Both the position numbers and the translations under genes were made by a program. The notes beneath the pieces are model-generated. The model searched no databases. It had not been told where the DNA came from and saw only the letters and a list, made by a program, of their open reading frames with translations. Shown here piece after piece: positions 9,062-14,094 of a stretch of DNA of 14,094 nt (positions are counted from its first letter, which is position 1; each line of letters opens with the position of its first letter). This DNA is from Thiobacillus sp. (GTDB taxonomy: Bacteria; Pseudomonadota; Gammaproteobacteria; Burkholderiales; Thiobacillaceae). The stretch is from contig JAIWOS010000033.1 of NCBI GenBank assembly GCA_020217265.1, forward strand, positions 1 to 14,094, written 5' to 3'.

Positions 9062-9070
9062 AAAGGAGGA
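9062..9070 (+). promoter_or_regulatory. Strong ribosome binding site for ftsZ
   Basis: AAAGGAGGA is the strongest Shine-Dalgarno match noticed in the window and lies 5 nt before ATG 9076. It decides the ftsZ start against the in-frame ATG at 9022, which lacks such a site. The 131-bp gap from ftsA (8945-9075) ends in an unusually T-rich stretch for this genome (9024-9060). I see no convincing -35/-10 pair there, though an ftsZ promoter in this gap would be expected from other proteobacteria. Confidence 0.85.
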
Positions 9071-9075
9071 AGCAA

Positions 9076-10224
9076 ATGTTTGAACTGATGGATGTGGATA
9101 CGCAGGATGCAGTGATCAAGGTCATTGGCGTGGGCGGCTGCGGCGGCAATGCGGTCGATCACATGATCGCCTCGGGTTTGAGCGGCGTGGAGTTCATCGC
9201 CATCAACACCGACGCGCAGGCCTTGAAGCGCAACCAGGCCAGGCTGCAACTGCAGCTCGGCAACGGCGTGACCAAGGGCCTGGGCGCCGGCGCCAACCCC
9301 GACGTCGGCCGCGAGGCCGCGCTGGAAGACCGCGAGCGCATCGCCGAACTGATCGACGGTGCCGACATGCTCTTCATCACTGCCGGCATGGGCGGCGGCA
9401 CCGGCACCGGCGCCGCGCCCGTGGTCGCCGAAGTCGCCAAGGAACTCGGCATTCTCACCGTGGCGGTCGTCACCAAGCCCTTCATGTTCGAGGGCAAGCG
9501 GGTGCGCGCGGCCAACGCCGGCATCGAGGCGCTGTCGCGTCACGTCGATTCGCTCATCATCATCCCCAACGAGAAGCTGATGCAGGTGCTGGGCGAGGAC
9601 GTCTCCATGCTCGACGCCTTCAAGGCGGCCAATAACGTGCTGTACGGCGCGGTCGGCGGCATCGCCGAAGTCATCAACTGCCCGGGCCTCGTCAACGTCG
9701 ACTTCGCCGACGTGCGCACCGTGATGAGCGAAATGGGCATGGCGATGATGGGCTCGGCGCAGGCTTCCGGCGAAAACCGCGCGCGCATCGCCGCCGAACA
9801 GGCCGTGGCGAGCCCGCTGCTGGAAGACGTGAACCTCGCCGGCGCGCGCGGCGTGCTGGTCAACATCACCGCGTCGTCCAGCGTGAAGATGAAGGAAATC
9901 CACGAGGTGATGAACACCATCAAGGCCTTCACCGCCGAGGAAGCCACCGTCATCGTCGGCCAGGTGCTCGACGACAGCATGGAAGACAGCCTGCGCGTCA
10001 CCATGGTCGCCACCGGTCTGGGCAACCCCGTGGCCCGTCAGCAGGCACGTCCGATGCAGATCATCAAGACCGGAACCGACGACACCCCGATGGCTTTCGG
10101 CGGCAGCGAAGAACTGCCCAGCGTGATGTCCTCCAACCGCCAGCGCCGCACCATCCAGGCGATGGCCGATTCGGGCATCGACACGCTGGACATCCCGGCC
10201 TTCCTGCGCAAGCAGGCCGACTGA
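9076..10224 (+). CDS. ftsZ: Cell division protein FtsZ (tubulin-like GTPase)
   Basis: FtsZ polymerises with GTP into the ring that organises septum formation. The 382-residue product has IKVIGVGGCGGNAVDHM (14-30), NTDAQAL (44-50), the tubulin signature AGMGGGTGTGAAP (103-115), which contacts GTP phosphates, PFMFEGKRV, and the T7-loop region around NVDFADVRTVM, which supplies catalytic Asp residues to the neighbouring subunit. A variable linker (about 320-365) leads to the C-terminal peptide DTLDIPAFLRKQAD, the docking site for FtsA and other partners. The ATG at 9076 is chosen for its AAAGGAGGA site and the normal FtsZ N-terminus (MFELMD). It is the first gene in the window that does not overlap its upstream neighbour, which fits separate high-level expression. 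The stop codon's last base is also the first base of a structured repeat unit. Confidence 0.98.
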   Translation: MFELMDVDTQDAVIKVIGVGGCGGNAVDHMIASGLSGVEFIAINTDAQALKRNQARLQLQLGNGVTKGLGAGANPDVGREAALEDRERIAELIDGADMLFITAGMGGGTGTGAAPVVAEVAKELGILTVAVVTKPFMFEGKRVRAANAGIEALSRHVDSLIIIPNEKLMQVLGEDVSMLDAFKAANNVLYGAVGGIAEVINCPGLVNVDFADVRTVMSEMGMAMMGSAQASGENRARIAAEQAVASPLLEDVNLAGARGVLVNITASSSVKMKEIHEVMNTIKAFTAEEATVIVGQVLDDSMEDSLRVTMVATGLGNPVARQQARPMQIIKTGTDDTPMAFGGSEELPSVMSSNRQRRTIQAMADSGIDTLDIPAFLRKQAD

Positions 10225-10280
10225 GCGTGGTTGTTGACGCTTTAGCGTCTTTACAACCACGGCCTGCCCCTTGCGGGTGG
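10224..10280 (+). repeat. Structured intergenic repeat, unit 1 (57 bp)
   Basis: The unit runs from AGCGTGGTTGTT to GCGGGTGG. The first hairpin has outer arms CGTGGTTGT (10226-10234) and ACAACCACG (10253-10261), and an inner palindrome GACGCT-TT-AGCGTC (10236-10249). The second, smaller stem is CCTGC (10263-10267) with GCGGG (10273-10277), including one G-T pair, around CCCTT. There is no T-run after either stem, so it does not look like a classical intrinsic terminator, although it could still protect or end the ftsZ transcript. Confidence 0.85.
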
Positions 10281-10355
10281 AGCGTGGTTGTTGCCGACTT
10301 GTCGGCTTTACAACCACGGCCCGCCCCTTGTGCCCTTCAGGGCACTTGCGGGTGG
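10281..10355 (+). repeat. Structured intergenic repeat, unit 2 (75 bp)
   Basis: The unit directly follows unit 1 and has the same frame. Outer arms CGTGGTTGT (10283-10291) and ACAACCACG (10310-10318) are unchanged. The inner palindrome is instead GCCGAC-TT-GTCGGC (10293-10306), differing from unit 1 at three positions in each arm while staying perfectly complementary. The second stem is CCCGC (10320-10324) with GCGGG (10348-10352), where C replaces the T of unit 1. The 18 bases by which it exceeds unit 1 are one extra palindrome in the second loop. Confidence 0.85.
10327..10348 (+). repeat. Nested 14-nt palindrome flanked by CTTG direct repeats
   Basis: Within the second loop of unit 2, TGCCCT-TC-AGGGCA (10331-10344) is flanked by CTTG at 10327-10330 and CTTG at 10345-10348. 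Unit 1 has a single CTTG at the same place (10270-10273). It therefore looks like an 18-bp gain of palindrome plus a 4-bp target duplication. Loss from unit 1 is the alternative. Confidence 0.65.
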
Positions 10356-10371
10356 AGGCTGAACCGTTGAC

Positions 10372-10400
10372 GCGGGAACCGGTCGTACCGCGGTTCCCGC
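10372..10400. repeat. Inverted repeat upstream of lpxC
   Basis: GCGGGAACC (10372-10380) and GGTTCCCGC (10392-10400) are perfect 9-base arms around an 11-base centre. It ends 3-4 bp before the proposed -35 element of lpxC, so it could be an operator or the end of the preceding repeat region. GGTTCCCGC also occurs in the murG-murC insert (3575-3583). Confidence 0.6.
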
Positions 10401-10403
10401 AAA

Positions 10404-10433
10404 TTCGGTATCGCTCGGCGTACCGGCTAAAAT
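10404..10433 (+). promoter_or_regulatory. Probable lpxC promoter
   Basis: TAAAAT (10428-10433) is a five-of-six match to the -10 consensus, and TTCGGT (10404-10409) is a weak -35 at 18-bp spacing. The start would fall about 7 nt after the -10, at or next to the A of the lpxC ATG (10440). No Shine-Dalgarno sequence precedes that ATG, so the lpxC message may be leaderless or nearly so. Confidence 0.5.
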
Positions 10434-10439
10434 GACGGC

Positions 10440-11357
10440 ATGATCAAGCAACGCACCCTGAAAAGCCCGGTCAAGGCGACCGGCGTCGGCCTGCATTCCG
10501 GCGTCAAGGTCGAGATGACCTTGCGCCCTGCGGGCCCCGACACCGGCATCGTGTTCCGCCGCATGGACCTCGACCCGCCCGCCGAACTCAAGGCCGACCC
10601 GTACCTCGTCACCGACACCCGGCTGTGCTCGATGCTCGAATCCGGCCCCGCCAGAGTGTCCACCGTCGAACACCTCATGTCCGCGCTCGCGGGCCTGGGC
10701 ATCGACAACCTCCTGGTCGACCTCACCGGCCCGGAGATTCCCATCATGGATGGCTCGTCTGCGCCCTTCGTGTTTTTGTTGCAGTCGGCCGGCATCGTCG
10801 AGCAGGATGCGTTCAAGAAATACGTCCGCATCAAGCAGCCCATCGAAGTGCGTGACGGCGACAAGTGGGCGCGCTTCGTGCCCCACAACGGGTTCAGGAT
10901 CGACTTCACCATCGACTTCAAGCACCCCGTGTTCGACAAGAGCGGCAAGACCGTCAGCATCGATTTCGCCGATACCGCCTACGCCAAGGAGGTCGCGCGC
11001 GCGCGCACCTTCGGCTTCATGCACGAGGTCGAAACCCTGCGCAACAACGGCCTCGCGCTCGGCGGTTCGCTCGACAACGCCATCGTCATGGACGAGTACC
11101 GCGTGCTGAACCAGGACGGCCTGCGCTACGACGACGAGTTCGTGAAGCACAAGGTGCTCGACGCCATCGGCGACCTCTATCTTTTCGGCCATCCCATCAT
11201 CGGCGCGTTCGAGGCCTACAAGTCCGGCCACGCGCTCAACAACGCCCTGCTGCGCGAACTGTCGCAGCACCGGGAGGCGTGGGAGCTCGTCAGCTTCGCC
11301 CGCGAGGAAGACGCGCCGCCCGCCTATCTGCGCCTGCATCCGCTCGCCACGGCATGA
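10440..11357 (+). CDS. lpxC: UDP-3-O-acyl-N-acetylglucosamine deacetylase
   Basis: LpxC is the zinc-dependent cytoplasmic deacetylase that performs the committed step of lipid A synthesis. The 305-residue product equals the E. coli length. Zinc ligands and catalytic residues are all present: Glu77-His78 in [10 protein letters not shown], His237 and Asp241 in [13 protein letters not shown], and His264 in [15 protein letters not shown] (15-21), [10 protein letters not shown] (101-110) and RARTFGF (187-193) are further family motifs. The C-terminal tail ends LHPLATA; it differs from the E. coli tail read by the FtsH protease, so similar turnover cannot be assumed. The gene lies 215 bp after ftsZ with its own probable promoter, and its stop overlaps the next small gene (ATGA). 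Confidence 0.97.
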   Translation: MIKQRTLKSPVKATGVGLHSGVKVEMTLRPAGPDTGIVFRRMDLDPPAELKADPYLVTDTRLCSMLESGPARVSTVEHLMSALAGLGIDNLLVDLTGPEIPIMDGSSAPFVFLLQSAGIVEQDAFKKYVRIKQPIEVRDGDKWARFVPHNGFRIDFTIDFKHPVFDKSGKTVSIDFADTAYAKEVARARTFGFMHEVETLRNNGLALGGSLDNAIVMDEYRVLNQDGLRYDDEFVKHKVLDAIGDLYLFGHPIIGAFEAYKSGHALNNALLRELSQHREAWELVSFAREEDAPPAYLRLHPLATA

Positions 11358-11536
11358 TCGTCCTGCGCCTGCTGGTCGTCGCCATCCTGATCGCGGTGGT
11401 GGCGCTCGGCCTGGCCTGGCTCTTCACCGGCAACCGCCGCTACCTTGGGTATATCGGGCGGGTGCTGCGCTTCGCGCTGGTCGTCGGCGTGGTCGCCGCG
11501 CTCCTGTTCGTGGTGGAGCGGCTGGTGCTGCGCTGA
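11354..11536 (+). CDS. Small two-helix membrane protein of unknown function
   Basis: This 60-residue protein is almost entirely two hydrophobic segments, about residues 3-24 ([20 protein letters not shown]) and 40-55 ([16 protein letters not shown]). They are joined by a basic loop, [16 protein letters not shown], and followed by a short RLVLR end. The loop charge suggests both ends face the periplasm and the loop the cytoplasm by the positive-inside rule, though the termini also carry arginines. The ATG overlaps the lpxC TGA as ATGA, so it is probably made with LpxC. From memory, short proteins of this type with an LFTGxRRYL loop occur beside lpxC or in other places in betaproteobacteria. 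I know of no assigned function. Strict overlap, codon use like its neighbours and a clear two-helix pattern argue for a real gene. Confidence 0.75.
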   Translation: MIVLRLLVVAILIAVVALGLAWLFTGNRRYLGYIGRVLRFALVVGVVAALLFVVERLVLR

Positions 11537-11561
11537 ACCCTGCCCGTAACTCAACCGCATT

Positions 11562-11579
11562 CGGGGCTCGTGCGCCCCG
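11562..11579. repeat. Hairpin after the small membrane protein gene
   Basis: CGGGGC (11562-11567) and GCCCCG (11574-11579) pair perfectly around TCGTGC. No T-run follows. An A7 tract lies just downstream (11593-11599). Confidence 0.45.
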
Positions 11580-11618
11580 GCCTTGGAATCAGAAAAAAAT
11601 TGTCTAGGCTGAATTCTG

Positions 11619-11668
11619 TCAGGCTCGCGCCTGAGCAGCCGGCCGCACATCACGGCCGACTCTTTTTT
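11619..11668 (+). terminator. Hairpin plus likely Rho-independent terminator
   Basis: A small hairpin TCAGGC-TCGC-GCCTGA (11619-11634) is followed by a stronger stem, CGGCCG (11640-11645) with CGGCCG (11653-11658) around CACATCA. It can be extended by GAG (11633-11635) with CTC (11660-11662) and is followed directly by TTTTTT (11663-11668). This fits an intrinsic terminator for the lpxC transcript. The next gene starts only 28 bp after the T-run, too close for a normal promoter in between, so the structure may instead act as an attenuator in that gene's leader. The two hairpins share bases 11633-11634. Confidence 0.6.
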
Positions 11669-11683
11669 GTGCTGACGCTTCAT

Positions 11684-11690
11684 GGAGGAG
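11684..11690 (+). promoter_or_regulatory. Ribosome binding site that decides the start of the 136-residue ORF
   Basis: GGAGGAG lies 6 nt before GTG 11697. The ATG at 11682 overlaps this site and would place the Shine-Dalgarno sequence inside the coding region, so GTG 11697 is the better start. Confidence 0.7.
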
Positions 11691-11696
11691 ATCGCC

Positions 11697-12107
11697 GTGC
11701 CGAACACGCAAGCCCTGTATGCCCGTCATCGCTGCCCCGTGAATGCAACCGTTTCCATATGTGCTCCGCCATCGCCCGCGGAGGCTTATGCAGCCGTGCA
11801 TGCAGCACTGGCAGCCCTTGAAGCCGTGGCCAGGCGTACGGGATTTTCACGGTCTGACGACCTGGCGCACGACGACGTGCTGGCGTATGCGCTGGCCTTG
11901 ATGCGGCTGCGCGACAGCGCGCATGCCGCCGGTCTTGCGCGGCTGGTTCGGGCCTGCGATGCCCTCGCGGTGACGGTGGCGCAGCTGATCGAGCATGGCG
12001 CGGCCGCGCGTTGCGAGCACTGCGACACGCTGACGCGCTTTGCCGCCCATGCGCGGGCGATGGTGCGCATGCCGGCGGGGATCGAGACGGCGAGCCTCGC
12101 GCACTGA
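11697..12107 (+). CDS. Hypothetical alpha-helical protein, unrecognised
   Basis: I do not recognise this 136-residue protein. After a short polar N-terminus (VPNTQALYARHRCPVN), residues 27-125 look like four to five amphipathic, Ala- and Leu-rich helices with no signal peptide or membrane segment. The stretch ALMRLRDSAHAAGLARLVRAC (68-87) has the spacing of the second and third helices of a histidine phosphotransfer (HPt) domain, but the usual phosphorylated histidine with a following lysine (HxxK) is not evident. An HPt-like bundle is therefore only a guess. A CEHC pair of cysteines (106-109) could bind metal but stands alone. The start is GTG 11697, set by GGAGGAG. The gene stands alone between a terminator-like leader and a hairpin cluster. 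Codon use resembles its neighbours. Confidence 0.65.
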   Translation: MPNTQALYARHRCPVNATVSICAPPSPAEAYAAVHAALAALEAVARRTGFSRSDDLAHDDVLAYALALMRLRDSAHAAGLARLVRACDALAVTVAQLIEHGAAARCEHCDTLTRFAAHARAMVRMPAGIETASLAH

Positions 12108-12152
12108 CGCCTGGCTTCAGGCGGCGCGACAATAGTCGCGACGGCGTGTCGC
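12108..12152. repeat. Cluster of hairpins between the hypothetical gene and the glycosyltransferase-like gene
   Basis: Directly after the TGA stop come CGCCTG-GCTT-CAGGCG (12108-12123), then CGCGAC-AATA-GTCGCG (12125-12140), then GCGAC-GGCGT-GTCGC (12138-12152). The second and third share GCG and cannot both form. There is no T-run, so this is not a standard intrinsic terminator, though it may end transcription of the hypothetical gene or stabilise its mRNA. Confidence 0.55.
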
Positions 12153-12175
12153 AAAGCGCGGCGGTGGGCTAGGAT
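12147..12175 (+). promoter_or_regulatory. Weak candidate promoter for the glycosyltransferase-like gene
   Basis: TAGGAT (12170-12175) resembles a -10 element, and TGTCGC (12147-12152) at 17-bp spacing is a poor -35. The 97-bp gap and lack of overlap suggest separate transcription. No clear Shine-Dalgarno sequence is seen before ATG 12205. Confidence 0.25.
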
Positions 12176-12204
12176 GCGGCTCTCGAACCGCTCAGCTGCT
12201 GCCC

Positions 12205-14004
12205 ATGTCCTGCCCCGGTACGCCGATACTTCAAGCCTGTCTGGACGAACACCCTGACCTGTTGCCGGACGAGCACGGGCTTGCCGCGCTGGACGCGGCC
12301 GGCCGGCTGGCGCAGTACGACCGCGCGCTGGCCGAAGCCGAATGCCAGTTGTGGCAGGCCGGGCCGGCGGCATTCGATGACCGGCTGGCGCGCTACCAGG
12401 CGCTCGTCCGCGAGCATCAGTCGCAGCTTGAAGCGGCCGGCGTCGAGCAGCACCGTTTCCTCCTTGCCATCACCGTGGCGGACCGGCCGGCGCATGTGCG
12501 CACCTGCCTTGCCAGCATCCTCGGGCAGTTCGAGCGGTACGGCTACGGCGGCCGGGATGCTGCCGGGCGAGCCGCCAAGCTCACGGTGATCCTCGCCGAG
12601 GACAGCCGCGAAGCGGCGCATCGCGCGGCGCACCGTGCGCTGGCGGAAGAATTCACGGCGCGCGGCCTGCCGGTGCTGCATTACGATCTCGACGAACAGG
12701 CGGCGCTGCTGCACGCGCTTCCCGAGGCGAGCCGCCGGCAGCTCGCGCGCCTGCTCACCGACCAGCCCGCGGCGCGCTTCTGGCGCAAGGGGCAGGCGGC
12801 GAACCGCAATCTCGCGTATCTGAAATTCCGCGCGCTCACCGTCGATCCTGCGCGCACGCTGTATTACCTGGTCGACAGCGACCAGGCGTTCGAGGTGAAT
12901 CTCGCTGCGCCGGACGGCGAACGCATCGCGATGCCGTTCAGCACCTTCCACGTCGTCGACCGCATTTTCCGCGACCACGACATCCGCGTGCTCACCGGCA
13001 AGCTGGTCGGCGACCCGCCGGTGTCGCCGGCGGTGATGGCGGCAAATTTCCTCGCCGATGCCGCCGCCTTCCTCGCCGAGATCGGCGCGCTCGACCCGCA
13101 CGGCGCGTGCAGTTTTCACGGGCGCGCGGCGCCGCATGCCGGCGAGGCGGCGTATCACGATCACGCGACGTCGTTCGGGCTCGGCGCCAGCGCGGCGCGC
13201 TACGACTACCGCTGTCCGCTCTCGGGCCCGCACGACCACGCCGCCTGCCTGGCCAGCTTCGCGCAAGGTCTCGACCGCTTCTTCTTCGGCGAGCATCCCA
13301 CCCGCCGCACCCGGTTCGAATACGCCGGCCCGCTCGACACGCTGACGCCGGCCCGCACGATCTATCCCGGCAACACCGTGGTCAATCACGCCGGGCTCAA
13401 ATTCATCATCCCGTTCGGTCACCTGCGCCTGCGCATGTCCGGCCCCACCGCGGGGCGGCTGATCCAGGCCGAGATCGGCGCGCGTTTCGTTTCGGCCAAC
13501 CTGCCCATGCTGCATCGCCGCACCGCGGGCGACGACGCGGCGGCGGAGTTCCGCCCCGGCGTGGCGGCGGGCGAGGCCGCGATCGACATCGGCGACGAAT
13601 TCGAGCGCCAGTTCTTCGGCGACGTGATGCTGTTCTCGGTGACGGCCTGGCTCAGGGAACATGGTCTCGACGACCTGGCCGGGCACCCGGCGCTGGAAGC
13701 CACGGTGCGGGGCGTCGAGGCCGAGCTACTGGCGCGCTACGCCGCCACCCGGGAAACGGTGAGAGAGCGGCGTGCAGAAATCGCGCACTGGCTGGCGCAT
13801 GCGCGGGCGCGCGGCCTGGCGCCGGCTTCGCTTGCGCGCATCGAACGCTTCCTGGCGCATGTCGACGCCAATTTCGGCGATGACGCGCCGGTGTGGCGGC
13901 TGATCCGCTCCGAATCCCATCGCGCCGCGCGGCGTGCGCAGATCGTCGACGCGCTGCGGCACTACCGTGCCGAGCGCGACGCCTGGGACGCGCTGTTCAG
14001 CTGA
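12205..14004 (+). CDS. Putative GT-A-fold glycosyltransferase-like protein
   Basis: This 599-residue soluble protein has no exact family I can name. Residues 84-230 have the order of a GT-A nucleotide-sugar-binding core. A first strand is followed by a short loop (RFLLAITVADRPAHVRTCLASIL, in outline), then a second strand (KLTVILAEDS, 125-134), then GQAANRNLAYLKF (196-208), then LYYLVDSDQAFEV (219-231), where DSD (224-226) looks like the metal-binding DxD motif. Residues 1-80 are a helical N-terminal region. The middle has a His/Cys-containing part (PHGACSFHGRAAPHAGEAAYHDH, in outline, about 298-320) and GNTVVNHAGLKFIIPF (389-404). The last 100 residues are charged helices, possibly coiled. 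There is no signal peptide or membrane span. The ATG at 12205 is the first start after an in-frame stop but lacks a clear ribosome binding site. It is not obviously linked to the dcw genes. A sugar-modifying role is an inference from the core pattern only. Confidence 0.6.
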   Translation: MSCPGTPILQACLDEHPDLLPDEHGLAALDAAGRLAQYDRALAEAECQLWQAGPAAFDDRLARYQALVREHQSQLEAAGVEQHRFLLAITVADRPAHVRTCLASILGQFERYGYGGRDAAGRAAKLTVILAEDSREAAHRAAHRALAEEFTARGLPVLHYDLDEQAALLHALPEASRRQLARLLTDQPAARFWRKGQAANRNLAYLKFRALTVDPARTLYYLVDSDQAFEVNLAAPDGERIAMPFSTFHVVDRIFRDHDIRVLTGKLVGDPPVSPAVMAANFLADAAAFLAEIGALDPHGACSFHGRAAPHAGEAAYHDHATSFGLGASAARYDYRCPLSGPHDHAACLASFAQGLDRFFFGEHPTRRTRFEYAGPLDTLTPARTIYPGNTVVNHAGLKFIIPFGHLRLRMSGPTAGRLIQAEIGARFVSANLPMLHRRTAGDDAAAEFRPGVAAGEAAIDIGDEFERQFFGDVMLFSVTAWLREHGLDDLAGHPALEATVRGVEAELLARYAATRETVRERRAEIAHWLAHARARGLAPASLARIERFLAHVDANFGDDAPVWRLIRSESHRAARRAQIVDALRHYRAERDAWDALFS

Positions 14005-14094
14005 GCACGCTGTCGGCCGCGTTGGCGACGAGCGTCGCGCGGCAGCCGTGGTAGGCCGCGTCGGCGCGGGCGAGCAGCCCGGGGTCGAACGGCG
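13997..14094 (-). CDS. C-terminal end of a convergent gene, product unknown
   Basis: Reading the - strand from the window edge gives 31 codons (PFDPGLLARADAAYHGCRAT, then 11 more residues ending DSVLS) and a TGA at 13999-13997. Every one of the 31 codons ends in G or C, as in the real genes here, and the peptide has the mixed composition of a normal helical C-terminus. The gene would be convergent with the glycosyltransferase-like gene, and their ends overlap by 8 bp. The rest lies outside the window, so the product cannot be named. A chance open frame over 31 codons is possible in such GC-rich DNA. Confidence 0.5.
   Translation of the reverse strand, partial: PFDPGLLARADAAYHGCRATLVANAADSVLS

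Noticed and set aside
9022..9075. 18-codon N-terminal extension of FtsZ from ATG 9022
   Set aside because: It has no ribosome binding site, reads through the AAAGGAGGA site, and adds residues (MIFECGFGSVLRAKRRKQ) not typical of FtsZ.
10224..10355. CRISPR array
   Set aside because: Only two units, directly adjacent with no unique spacers, and with hairpins larger than in CRISPR repeats.
10224..10355. Classical Rho-independent terminator for ftsZ
   Set aside because: Neither the outer stems nor the second stems are followed by a T-run; the nearest is TTT inside the hairpin.
10367..10372. TTGACG as the -35 element of the lpxC promoter
   Set aside because: It is 55 bp before TAAAAT, far too distant for a sigma-70 pair, and no matching -10 was seen 16-18 bp downstream.
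11583..11610. TTGGAA...TAGGCT as a promoter upstream of the terminator-like hairpin
   Set aside because: Spacing is 16 bp, but the -10 matches consensus at only three positions. Too weak to list, though a promoter in this region would be needed for an attenuator model.
11682..11696. ATG 11682 as start of the 136-residue protein gene
   Set aside because: The Shine-Dalgarno sequence GGAGGAG would be its own coding sequence; GTG 11697 has correct spacing.
1..14094. tRNA or rRNA genes, insertion sequence transposases, prophage or defence genes
   Set aside because: None seen; the gaps are short and every long reading frame on the + strand is accounted for.

Overview
This is a high-GC window (most codons end in G or C) holding the distal half of a division and cell-wall (dcw) cluster in the order murD-ftsW-murG-murC-murB-ddl-ftsQ-ftsA-ftsZ-lpxC, all on the + strand. 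This order, the GC content and the FtsZ and LpxC sequences suggest a betaproteobacterium, possibly Thiobacillus-like. The taxon is an inference from memory, not a database result.

Layout. Positions 1-8944 hold a continuous chain of genes that overlap stop-to-start: murD (5' end outside the window), ftsW, murG, a 46-codon mini-ORF, murC, murB, ddl, ftsQ and ftsA. A 131-bp gap with a strong ribosome binding site precedes ftsZ (9076-10224). A 215-bp gap follows, holding two tandem structured repeat units, a further inverted repeat and a probable lpxC promoter. lpxC (10440-11357) overlaps a 60-residue, two-helix membrane protein gene (11354-11536). After a hairpin-rich spacer with a likely intrinsic terminator come an unrecognised 136-residue protein (11697-12107), a second hairpin cluster, and a 599-residue protein that looks like a GT-A-type glycosyltransferase (12205-14004). 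The last bases carry the C-terminal end of a convergent gene on the - strand.

How the genes work together. MurC, MurD and Ddl build the peptide part of the peptidoglycan precursor, MurB makes UDP-MurNAc, and MurG makes lipid II. FtsW polymerises glycan strands at the septum. FtsQ links the periplasmic divisome, and FtsA anchors FtsZ filaments to the membrane. LpxC commits carbon to lipid A. The cluster therefore couples envelope synthesis to division.

The genes themselves are ordinary. The unusual material lies between them. A 140-bp step between murG and murC duplicates the murC start and creates a coupled mini-ORF. The two repeat units after ftsZ keep the same stem-loop frame while their inner stems differ by matched changes, and one carries an extra palindrome flanked by CTTG direct repeats. 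Similar 14-nt palindromes (six-base arms around a TT or TC centre) occur at both sites, which suggests a family of small palindromic elements in this genome.
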